A DNA stretch of 64,000 nucleotides. It comes from Streptomyces halstedii. Lineage in GTDB: Bacteria > Actinomycetota > Actinomycetes > Streptomycetales > Streptomycetaceae. How positions within the stretch are numbered: the stretch's first letter is position 1; every line of letters begins with the position of its first letter. Under the pieces are notes generated by a model. It was not told the DNA's origin. It saw nothing but the letters and a program-made list of their open reading frames with translations, and did not search any database. Location: the NCBI GenBank assembly GCA_000720535.1, contig JOAZ01000006.1, positions 1 to 64,000 on the forward strand, read 5' to 3'. The translations under genes were made by a program, and so were the position numbers. Of this stretch, positions 50,712 through 58,562 are shown in pieces.

Positions 50712-50749
50712 AGGGCCAGCTCCGGAGGGTTTCCTCCCAGGCTGGCCCT
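50712..50749. terminator. Nested hairpin after the DUF3152 gene
   Basis: AGGGCCAGC (50712-50720) pairs with GCTGGCCCT (50741-50749), and an inner GGAGG/CCTCC helix (50724-50728, 50733-50737) forms inside the loop. The structure is 87 bp beyond the DUF3152 stop. It may be a terminator. The rest of 50626-50971 shows no gene. Confidence 0.65.
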
Positions 50750-50971
50750 TGGTCGCGTTCGGGGTGGGTGAGGCGTGAGCCAAGCAGCGACTTCGAGATG
50801 ACGCCTCCGGAGGGGCGCTCAGACTCCGGGACGGCAACAGGGGTGAGCCGTAGGCCGGGGTCTCGGGTGCACAGGACGTGCGACCACCTGTACGTGCACT
50901 ACGACCACACCAGTCGCAACGCATGCGACGGCGATGCCTCAAGAAGACGGGCCACGCGACCCCGGGGATGG

Positions 50972-50986
50972 CATACTTGAAGTATG
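50972..50986. promoter_or_regulatory. Palindromic operator overlapping the antitoxin start codon
   Basis: CATACTTGAAGTATG is a perfect 7-1-7 palindrome; its last three bases are the ATG of the antitoxin. CATACT also works as a -10 element seven bases before that ATG, which suggests a leaderless transcript repressed by the antitoxin. Confidence 0.6.
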
Positions 50987-51250
50987 GCAACCCGGAAGAT
51001 CACCATCACCGTGCCGGACGAGCTCCTCGCGTCGATCAAGGAGCGTGTCGACGCACGAGGGGTGTCCGGCTACATCGCCGCCGCCGCCGCTCACCAGGAC
51101 GCCATGGACCGGCTGCGCGAGCTGGCCGGACGTCTCCAGGAGGAGTACGGGCCCGTGACGGACGACGAGCAGCAAGAAGCGCTGGACCGTATCGCCGCCA
51201 TCGACCGCTGGCACGACGAGCAGCAATCCCACTCGGACGAGGCCGCGTGA
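50984..51250 (+). CDS. Ribbon-helix-helix antitoxin-like protein
   Basis: The 88-residue protein starts with RKITITVPDELLASIKERVDARGVSGYIAAAA, a typical ribbon-helix-helix DNA-binding N-terminus, and continues in an acidic helical tail (EEYGPVTDDEQQEALDRIAAIDRW) that would wrap the toxin. It should bind the palindrome at 50972-50986 and neutralise the PIN toxin. There is no Shine-Dalgarno sequence. Stop overlaps the toxin GTG, as in other vapBC-type pairs. Confidence 0.85.
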   Translation: MATRKITITVPDELLASIKERVDARGVSGYIAAAAAHQDAMDRLRELAGRLQEEYGPVTDDEQQEALDRIAAIDRWHDEQQSHSDEAA

Positions 51251-51693
51251 GCCGTACGCGCCACGCGCCGCTGCGCCAGTCGCGACGGCGCGTCTTCGTG
51301 TTCGACTCCGAGGCCCTTTCCAAGGCGGTGCGGGGCGATCGGGAGATGGCCGCGCTGATCAGAGCGGCTCCACGGCTCGACATCCCGATCATCACCTCGG
51401 CGCTCACCACCTTGGAGGCGTGGAACCCACGCGAAGCATCGAGGCAGGCACTGTGGGACTGGACGCTGTCCCGGATTCGCGTCACCCACACGGACGAGCA
51501 GGTGATCTCCACGGCGCGCGACATGCTGAGAACCGCCGGCCTGCACGGACACAAGTACGCCATCGACGCCGTCCTGGCGGCGCTGGCCGCCCGGGAAGCT
51601 GCCCAGGGAGCCCAGGTAACCGTCTTCACCTGCGACACCGATGACCTCAGGCAGCTCCTCGCGGGTCACTCCGTGTTCGTCGAGAAGGTCTGA
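51247..51693 (+). CDS. PIN-domain ribonuclease toxin (VapC-like)
   Basis: The 148-residue protein has the PIN acidic set: D20 in FVFDSEALSKAV, E57 in ITSALTTLEAWN, D107 in HKYAIDAVLAALA and D130/D132 in FTCDTDD. GTG 51247 overlaps the antitoxin stop by four bases. VapC-type enzymes cleave tRNA or rRNA and stop growth when free of antitoxin. The active site appears intact, so the module is probably functional. Confidence 0.87.
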   Translation: MSRTRHAPLRQSRRRVFVFDSEALSKAVRGDREMAALIRAAPRLDIPIITSALTTLEAWNPREASRQALWDWTLSRIRVTHTDEQVISTARDMLRTAGLHGHKYAIDAVLAALAAREAAQGAQVTVFTCDTDDLRQLLAGHSVFVEKV

Positions 51694-51830
51694 CGCGGCG
51701 TGCGCACACCTCCATTTCGGCCGCCTGCCTGACTCCGCAGCGAGGTCCCGGCGCTCCTCCTCGGTCGAGCCGGGGCCTGCGTGTGAGGTGTTCGCGTCCG
51801 TGGGTGCCGTGAGACCGGCCCCGCCGGGGA

Positions 51831-52451
51831 TCAGCTCGCGCGGAACAGGAGGCGCCCGCCGAGCACGGTGGCGACGCAACTGCCCGCGCCCCGCGCGGCC
51901 AGCTCCGCGGCGTCCCGTACGTCGAACACCGCCAGGTCCGCCGGGCCCTCGACGACCGGCGGGCCGACCGGGGCACCGGGGCCGGCCAGCGGGTCGAGGG
52001 AGACCGGCGGCCACGCCTCCCGGTCCACCGGTGGCAGGAGGCGCAGGCCCGAACGGGCCACCGCCGTACGCACGGTGGGCCGGGTGAAGGCCCCGGCGAC
52101 GGCGGTCGTGCCGTGCCGCAGCATCCGTTGCAGCCCGCGCCGGGCGCTGGCGCCCCACCGGGCGTCGTCCAGGGCGAGCGGGTCCAGCGCCGCGCCGGAC
52201 AGCGGTTCGGTGCCGAGCGTGCCGGCCTCGCGCGGGTCGGGGTGGTAGACCGCCTCCAGCAGCTCCGGCGCCGTGACGTTCACCAGCCCCCGGCCGATCA
52301 GCCCGGACCAGCGGCGCACCCGGGCCGCCGGAAAGGCCGCCGACACCCGCTCGTACGGGCCGACCGCGACGACGATCCCGCCGTCCACGGCCACGGAGTC
52401 CGCCCCGTCGGGGGCGCCGAGGACCGCGTCGGCGGTGTGGATCGTCAGCAC
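51831..52451 (-). CDS. Amidohydrolase-like protein lacking the catalytic barrel
   Basis: The 206-residue protein begins and ends like an amidohydrolase (N-terminal strand AVDGGIVVAVG, later GPADLAVFDVRDAAE and TVLGGRLLFRA), and contains RHGTTAVAG, but is half the usual length. At the position where active enzymes have the metal-binding HxH (after the VN of LVN), it has LVNVTAPELL. No other metal histidine pattern is visible. It sits eight bases beyond mqnC on the same strand. In some bacteria aminodeoxyfutalosine deaminase is an amidohydrolase; this one appears inactive as an enzyme and may be structural. Confidence 0.75.
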   Translation of the reverse strand: MLTIHTADAVLGAPDGADSVAVDGGIVVAVGPYERVSAAFPAARVRRWSGLIGRGLVNVTAPELLEAVYHPDPREAGTLGTEPLSGAALDPLALDDARWGASARRGLQRMLRHGTTAVAGAFTRPTVRTAVARSGLRLLPPVDREAWPPVSLDPLAGPGAPVGPPVVEGPADLAVFDVRDAAELAARGAGSCVATVLGGRLLFRAS

Positions 52452-52458
52452 GGGGACG

Positions 52459-53658
52459 TCAGTTGGCGTCGAGGAGCTTCAGCTCCGGGTGCGCGGTGCC
52501 GCCCGCGATCGCGGTGGACGAGATGTGCGAGACCACACGCTCGTCGACCGGGTCCAGCGCCGGGTCCTCGTGGACGACGAGGTGCTCGTACGTGGTGGCA
52601 CGCTGCGCGGGGACCCGGCCCGCCTTGCGGATCAGGTCGATGATCTCCAGCCGGTTGGAGCGGTGCTTGGCCCCGGCCGAGGAGACGACGTTCTCCTCCA
52701 GCATGATCGAGCCGAGGTCGTCCGCGCCGTAGTGCAGGGAGAGCTGGCCGACCTCCTTGCCGGTGGTCAGCCACGAGCCCTGGATGTGGGCGACGTTGTC
52801 GAGGAAGAGCCGGGCGATGGCGATCATCCGCAGGTACTCGAAGAGGGTGGCCTGCGTCCGGCCCTTGAGGTGGTTGTTCTCCGGCTGGTAGGTGTACGGG
52901 ATGAAGGCCCGGAAGCCACCCGTCCGGTCCTGCACGTCACGGATCATCCGCAGGTGCTCGATGCGCTCGGCGTTGGTCTCGCCGGTGCCCATCAGCATGG
53001 TGGAGGTGGACTCGACCCCCAGCTTGTGGGCGATCTCCATGATCTCCAGCCAGCGTTCGCCGCTCTCCTTGAGCGGGGCGATGGCCTTGCGCGGCCGGGC
53101 CGGCAGCAGCTCGGCACCGGCACCGGCGAAGGAGTCCAGGCCCGCGGCGTGGATCCGGGAGATCGCCTCCTCGGCCGGGACACCGGAGATACGGGCCATG
53201 TGCTCGATCTCGGAGGCGCCCAGCGAGTGGATGACCAGCTGCGGGAACGCCTTCTTGATCGCGGAGAAGTGCTCCTCGTAGTACTCCACGCCGTAGTCCG
53301 GGTGGTGTCCGCCCTGGAACATGATCTGCGTGCCGCCCAGCTCGACCGTCTCCGCGCAGCGGCGCAGGATGTCGTCGAGGTCGCGGGACCAGCCCTTGGC
53401 GGTGTCCTTCGGCGCGGCGTAGAAGGCGCAGAACCGGCAGGCGGTCACACAGACGTTGGTGTAGTTGATGTTGCGCTCGATGATGTACGTCGCGATGTGC
53501 TCCGTACCGGCGTACCGGCGGCGGCGCACGGCGTCGGCGGCCGCCCCCAGCGCGTGCAGCGGGGCCGACCGGTAGAGGTCGAGCGCCTCCTGCGGGGTGA
53601 TCCTCCCGCCTGCGGCGGCACGGTCGAGGACGGGCTGAAGGTCGGCCTTCTCGGTCAC
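52459..53658 (-). CDS. mqnC: Cyclic dehypoxanthinyl futalosine synthase (MqnC)
   Basis: The 399-residue radical-SAM enzyme closes the ring of dehypoxanthine futalosine in the futalosine route to menaquinone. The [4Fe-4S] motif is C70-x3-C74-x2-C77 within CVTACRFCAFYA, followed by FQGGHHPDYGVEYYE and LGVESTSTMLMGTGET. Start is GTG 53658. The chain length matches family. It is the first of two linked minus-strand genes, the second being the degenerate amidohydrolase. Confidence 0.95.
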   Translation of the reverse strand: MTEKADLQPVLDRAAAGGRITPQEALDLYRSAPLHALGAAADAVRRRRYAGTEHIATYIIERNINYTNVCVTACRFCAFYAAPKDTAKGWSRDLDDILRRCAETVELGGTQIMFQGGHHPDYGVEYYEEHFSAIKKAFPQLVIHSLGASEIEHMARISGVPAEEAISRIHAAGLDSFAGAGAELLPARPRKAIAPLKESGERWLEIMEIAHKLGVESTSTMLMGTGETNAERIEHLRMIRDVQDRTGGFRAFIPYTYQPENNHLKGRTQATLFEYLRMIAIARLFLDNVAHIQGSWLTTGKEVGQLSLHYGADDLGSIMLEENVVSSAGAKHRSNRLEIIDLIRKAGRVPAQRATTYEHLVVHEDPALDPVDERVVSHISSTAIAGGTAHPELKLLDAN

Positions 53659-53730
53659 CGGGCTGTCACCTTTCGGCGGTTTTTCTACGGATCCGCGGAC
53701 CGATCCAGCCTACGCCAGCCATGTGCCGCC

Positions 53731-55464
53731 TCAGCGGCCGGACCGGGTGAGCGTGCCCTTCGGCGTGCCCGCGGCCTCCTCGTGGGAGCGGTAGCGGAGG
53801 GTGCCGTCGCCGTCGAGGGTGAAGTCGAGGTCCGCGTCGCCGCCGGTGCACAGGGCGCCGTCCGTCTTCTCCGGGTCGGTACGTTCGCGGATCTTCAGCT
53901 CGGTGGCCGTACCGGAGACGAGCCTGCCGACGCTCTCGCAGACGACGCTCGTCCCCAGCACGTCGAGGCGGTGCGTCAGCCGGACCACGTCCTCGCCCTT
54001 GGCTCCCTCGGTGAACACGGCGGTGACCGTGCCGTGCGGCAGTCCGGTGCGCTCGGTGGCGGCGCCCTGCCAGGTACCGACGAACGTCTCGGGCAGCGCG
54101 CTCACCGGCGCCGCGGCGTCGGACGCCCCCGGCGCCTCGGACCCGGTGGCCGAGGGCCGCGCCGCTCCCTCGTTCCCGTGCCGGTCGTCGTCGCCGAACG
54201 GGATCAGGTCGCCCAGCAGCGCCGCCCCGACCGTGACGGCGGCGAGCGCCCCGGCCACGGCGAGCGCGACGGTGCAGCTGACCCGGCGCCCGCGCCGTAC
54301 CCCGCCGGTGCCCCGGGCGCCGGTGGCCGGCTCCCCGGAACCCTCGGGCCCCCAGGGACCGGAGTGACCCCGCAGGCCCGACCGGCCTGGCTCCCCCGGG
54401 CCTCCGGGCCCCCAGGGACCGGTCGCCCCCGACGACGGACCGGGCCCCGGTCCCACGGGCGGCGGCGCGGACGGCGGCTGGGGCGGCGGCGGGCCGAACA
54501 CGCCGAGCGGCCCGCTCTCCAGCGAGGCGTCGCTGAACGGCACCGGTCCCGACCGCGCCGGGTCGTCCTGCGGCTCCAGGTCCAGCAGCGCCACCGCCGT
54601 ACGGCTGACCTGACGCACCATCGGGTCCGGCAGCCACCCCGCGCCCACCAGGGCGGCGGCCCCGTCCGGCGCCAGCCGCCGGGCCAGCTCGGCGGGGGCG
54701 GGCCGGTCCTCGGGCCGCTTGGCGAGGCAGGCCGCGATCAGCTCCCGCAGTTCGCCCTCCAGATCGCCCAGTTCGGGTTCCTCGTGCACCACCTTGTAGA
54801 GGAGTACGGCGGAGGAGTCGCCCAGGAAGGGGGCGCTGCCGCACGCCGCGTACGCCAGGACCGCGCCCAGCGAGAAGACGTCGGCCGCTCCCGAGACGTC
54901 CAGCCCCCGGATCTGCTCCGGCGCCATGTAGCCGGGGGAGCCGACGGAGACCCCGGTGGAGGTGAGGGAGACGGTCGCGCCCAGCGCACGGGCGATGCCG
55001 AAGTCGATCAGCCGGGGGCCGTCGAGGGCCAGCAGGACGTTGGACGGCTTCACGTCGCGGTGGACGAGCCCGTAGGCGTGGACGGCGTCGAGCGCCTCAC
55101 CGAGGCCGGCGCCGAGCACCCGCACCGCGTGCTCGGGCAGCGGCCCGTGCTCGGTGACCGCGTCGGAGAGCGGCGGCCCGGCGACGTATCCCGTCGCCAC
55201 CCAGGGCACCGGGGCGTCCGGATCGGCGTCCAGGACGGGGGCGGTCCACCGTGCGCCGACCCGGCGCGCGGCCTCCACCTCGCGGCGGAAGCGGGCGCGG
55301 AACTGCTCGTCGAGGGCGAAGTGGGGGTGGACGACCTTGACCGCGACGGTGCGCCCGCCCGCGCTGCGGCCCAGATAGACACGGCCCATCCCGCCCACGC
55401 CGAGCCGGCCGATCAGCCGGTAGCCGCCGATCGCGCGTGGTTCGCCGGCTTCCATCGGCCGCAT
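53731..55464 (-). CDS. Membrane serine/threonine protein kinase (Hanks type)
   Basis: The 577-residue protein has an N-terminal kinase domain (Gly loop LGVGGMGRVYLG, K43, HRDVKPSNVLL, DFG, APEQ), then a Pro/Gly-rich juxtamembrane linker (about residues 290-395), one helix (about 397-418) and an external domain of roughly 155 residues that lacks PASTA repeats. The exported part is probably beta-rich (ETFVGTWQGAATERTGLPHGTVTAVF). The signal and targets are unknown. ATG 55464 is supported by GGGGGAG. It lies between mqnA and mqnC but has its own promoter. Confidence 0.9.
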   Translation of the reverse strand: MRPMEAGEPRAIGGYRLIGRLGVGGMGRVYLGRSAGGRTVAVKVVHPHFALDEQFRARFRREVEAARRVGARWTAPVLDADPDAPVPWVATGYVAGPPLSDAVTEHGPLPEHAVRVLGAGLGEALDAVHAYGLVHRDVKPSNVLLALDGPRLIDFGIARALGATVSLTSTGVSVGSPGYMAPEQIRGLDVSGAADVFSLGAVLAYAACGSAPFLGDSSAVLLYKVVHEEPELGDLEGELRELIAACLAKRPEDRPAPAELARRLAPDGAAALVGAGWLPDPMVRQVSRTAVALLDLEPQDDPARSGPVPFSDASLESGPLGVFGPPPPQPPSAPPPVGPGPGPSSGATGPWGPGGPGEPGRSGLRGHSGPWGPEGSGEPATGARGTGGVRRGRRVSCTVALAVAGALAAVTVGAALLGDLIPFGDDDRHGNEGAARPSATGSEAPGASDAAAPVSALPETFVGTWQGAATERTGLPHGTVTAVFTEGAKGEDVVRLTHRLDVLGTSVVCESVGRLVSGTATELKIRERTDPEKTDGALCTGGDADLDFTLDGDGTLRYRSHEEAAGTPKGTLTRSGR

Positions 55465-55501
55465 ATGGTCTCCCCCTGTGAACCCCAAGACCTCCGCCCG
55501 C

Positions 55502-55538
55502 AGCCTAGGCGGCCGGGGTCCCCGGTCACAGGGACCCC
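55502..55538 (-). promoter_or_regulatory. Predicted promoter and operator of the kinase gene
   Basis: On the minus strand TGTGAC (55530-55525) and TAGGCT (55507-55502) with a 17-bp spacer form a good promoter 38 bp before the kinase start. An 8-bp inverted repeat GGGGTCCC/GGGACCCC (55515-55522, 55531-55538) flanks the -35 and could be an operator. Confidence 0.5.
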
Positions 55539-55846
55539 TTCCGCCGATTTCGGCCCCTAAGGGAACGAAGCCAGGGATTTCGCCACGGCGAAAGGCGCGA
55601 ATACGCCGTTCACCGAACGCCCGCGCCGGCGTTCACCGGCGCGATACCGAACGGCACACCGGGAGTGTTCCCCCGTAGGCCCGCTATTCAGCTCCCCCCT
55701 CTGTGCGACATACGTCCGTACGGGGAGGGCCCGGCCATTCCCGGGCATTCCCGGGAACGAAATGGAGCCCTCCGGCGTCCGGGGTAAAGGGACGGACGAG
55801 AAGGTACGGGATTCATCCACTTCCCCGCCTTTCCCGTCCGCCCGTG
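55539..55846. other. Gene-free stretch between the kinase and mqnA
   Basis: No coding region or terminator was identified with confidence. It contains a 10-bp perfect direct repeat CATTCCCGGG at 55736-55745 and 55746-55755 with the palindrome TTCCCGGGAA at 55748-55757. Base composition is lower in GC than surrounding genes. Confidence 0.5.
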
Positions 55847-56737
<891 letters not shown>

Positions 56738-56874
56738 GACCCGTACCCGTGGGCAGGTGTCATCGGGGCGCCCCGGCGCCTCCCGGGAGGGCCTGTCCGT
56801 CAGCCGTTCGGCGGCTCAATCAAACATCCGGGTGAAGTGATCTTTCCCTCTACCGCTCCCCGCGGACTGCGTGC

Positions 56875-56880
56875 TAGGCT
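56875..56880 (+). promoter_or_regulatory. Predicted -10 element of the cold shock gene
   Basis: TAGGCT lies 131 bp before the cold shock start. A start near 56887 would give an untranslated leader of about 124 nt. A -35 is not clear. Confidence 0.4.
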
Positions 56881-56917
56881 CGCCGCAAGTTGCAGTTTGG
56901 TTTCCCTTGCAGTACAG

Positions 56918-56956
56918 AGCCTGCGGAGCATGTAACCCGCAGGCTTTTGTAGTTTT
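56918..56956 (+). promoter_or_regulatory. Terminator-like hairpin in the cold shock mRNA leader
   Basis: AGCCTGCGG (56918-56926) pairs perfectly with CCGCAGGCT (56937-56945) around a 10-nt loop, and is followed by a T-rich run (TTTTGTAGTTTT). It has the form of an intrinsic terminator inside the leader, suggesting attenuation or a temperature-dependent structure. The ribosome site AAGGAGG lies 44 nt further on. Confidence 0.6.
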
Positions 56957-57010
56957 CAGACTTGTTTGCAGGTTCTGGAGCAGGGCAACCCTTTGGCCCA
57001 AGGAGGGCTT

Positions 57011-57214
57011 ATGGCTACCGGAACCGTCAAGTGGTTCAACGCTGAAAAGGGCTTCGGCTTCATCGCCCAGGACGGCGGCGGCCCGGATGTCTTCGTCCAC
57101 TATTCCGCGATCAACGCGTCCGGGTTCCGCTCCCTTGAGGAGAACCAGGTCGTGAACTTCGACGTCACTCAGGGCCCGAAGGGCCCGCAGGCTGAGAACG
57201 TCACCCCGGCCTAG
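57011..57214 (+). CDS. Cold shock protein, CspA family
   Basis: The 67-residue single OB-fold RNA chaperone has RNP1 KGFGFI (residues 13-18) and RNP2 VFVHY (27-31), with [15 protein letters not shown] at the start. It should destabilise RNA structure in the cold or in fast growth. ATG 57011 is preceded by AAGGAGG at the right distance; the frame is open further upstream but lacks a start with a ribosome site. The leader hairpin before it is the likely regulatory element. Confidence 0.95.
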   Translation: MATGTVKWFNAEKGFGFIAQDGGGPDVFVHYSAINASGFRSLEENQVVNFDVTQGPKGPQAENVTPA

Positions 57215-57416
57215 GTCGTTCGTCCGGATCGGGCCGGATCAGGGAGCGGGGCCCGGCGCCGTGCGTCGCAAGGCGGAGGAGGGAGTCATGGCGGAGCCAT
57301 GGCGACCGACGACAACGCCGCGAGGTGCGGTGCCAGGCCCCGTGAGCCCGGTCTGATCCGAACGAAGGGCCTTGTGTTGCCCGGGTCGGCCGATCGCGGC
57401 CGGCACGCAGTACCCA

Positions 57417-57458
57417 AGGAGCCCCGCTCCTCCGCCTCGGCGGAGGAGCGGGGCTCCT
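57417..57458. terminator. 18-bp perfect hairpin
   Basis: AGGAGCCCCGCTCCTCCG (57417-57434) is exactly complementary to 57441-57458 with a 6-nt loop. It lies about 200 bp after the cold shock gene and 100 bp before the MerR gene. Most likely a terminator; 57215-57416 and 57459-57558 hold no gene. Confidence 0.75.
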
Positions 57459-57558
57459 GCCTTGCGCGGGCCTTCGGAGAGCTTCGCGGCACGCCCCGAA
57501 GGCCCCGCCCCTCGGCCCTTGACCTTCACACCGTGTGAGGCCGTGCACTGGGAGCATC

Positions 57559-58383
57559 ATGTTCACCATCGGAGACTTCGCCCGGTACGGCCGGGTATCG
57601 GCCCGGATGCTGCGCCACTACGACGCCCTCGGCCTGCTGCGCCCGGACCGCACCGACCCCGTCACCGGCTACCGCTACTACGGCGCCGCCCAGCTCGCCC
57701 GCCTCAACCGCGTCATCGCGCTCAAGGACCTCGGCTTCACGCTCCAGCAGGTGCGGGCCGTCCTCGACGAGCGGGTGGACACGGAGGAGCTGCGAGGAAT
57801 GCTGCGGCTGCGCCGGGCGGAGCTGGAAGAGGCCATGAACGCGGCGGCCTCCCGGCTGACGCGGGTCGAGGCGAGGCTCCGGTCCATCGAGAGCGAGGGG
57901 CACATGCCCGACAACGACGTCGTCACCAAGCGCGTCCCGGCGGTACGGGTCGCCGAGCTGACCGGCACGTCCGCCGGCTACCAGCCGCAGGAGATCGGCC
58001 CGGTCATCGGCCCCCTGTACGACCGGCTGTTCCCGCTGCTGGCCGAGGCGGGCGTCAGCCCGTCCGGGCCGGGCATCGCGCGGTACGAGGACGCCCCGGA
58101 CGGCGACGGAGCGATCACCGTGCACGCCGGAGTGGCCGTCGAGGCCCCGGCCGGGCCGCTCGGCGGCACCGGCGTCACGGTCGTGGAGCTGCCCGCCTTC
58201 GAGGCGGCGACCATCGTCCACCGGGGCTCCATGGACGGGGTGCTGGCCACCGAGCAGATCCTCGGCCGGTGGCTCGACGCCCACGGGCGCCGGCCCGCGG
58301 GGTACACCCGCGAGGTCACGCTGGAGTGCCCGCCCGACCACGCCGGGTGGGTGACGGAACTCCAGCAACCGCTTGCCGACTGA
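57559..58383 (+). CDS. MerR-family regulator with GyrI-like effector domain
   Basis: The 274-residue protein has a MerR winged helix-turn-helix (FTIGDFARYGRVSARMLRHYDALGLLRP, with TGYRYYGAAQLARL), a dimerisation helix (about 80-120) and a GyrI-like/BmrR-like ligand domain (TVVELPAFEAATIVHRGSMDG). Members bind organic cations or peptides and reorganise promoters. ATG 57559 follows GGAG. The regulated gene is not obvious; the SARP gene follows on the same strand. Confidence 0.9.
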   Translation: MFTIGDFARYGRVSARMLRHYDALGLLRPDRTDPVTGYRYYGAAQLARLNRVIALKDLGFTLQQVRAVLDERVDTEELRGMLRLRRAELEEAMNAAASRLTRVEARLRSIESEGHMPDNDVVTKRVPAVRVAELTGTSAGYQPQEIGPVIGPLYDRLFPLLAEAGVSPSGPGIARYEDAPDGDGAITVHAGVAVEAPAGPLGGTGVTVVELPAFEAATIVHRGSMDGVLATEQILGRWLDAHGRRPAGYTREVTLECPPDHAGWVTELQQPLAD

Positions 58384-58562
58384 CACCGCGTCACCTCCTT
58401 CGCGCGGGACCGGCCCCCTGACACCGTCACGGTCCTGTGCGGAGCACCACCTGATGCTGACGAGTCCGCCCACGACAAGGCAGACTGTTGAGCGCGATAC
58501 GAGCGGTACGGAGCAGAGCGGCACCAGCGGGACCGGCGGGGCGAGCAGGACAGGGGGCATCG

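Noticed and set aside
50651-50980. 109-codon open frame upstream of the toxin-antitoxin pair
   Set aside because: It crosses the terminator hairpin at 50712-50749, shows no third-position GC pattern and no family.
50626-50983. tRNA gene or integration site near the toxin-antitoxin module
   Set aside because: No cloverleaf or TTC loop pattern (GGTTCGAATCC-like) was found; the only clear structure is the nested hairpin.
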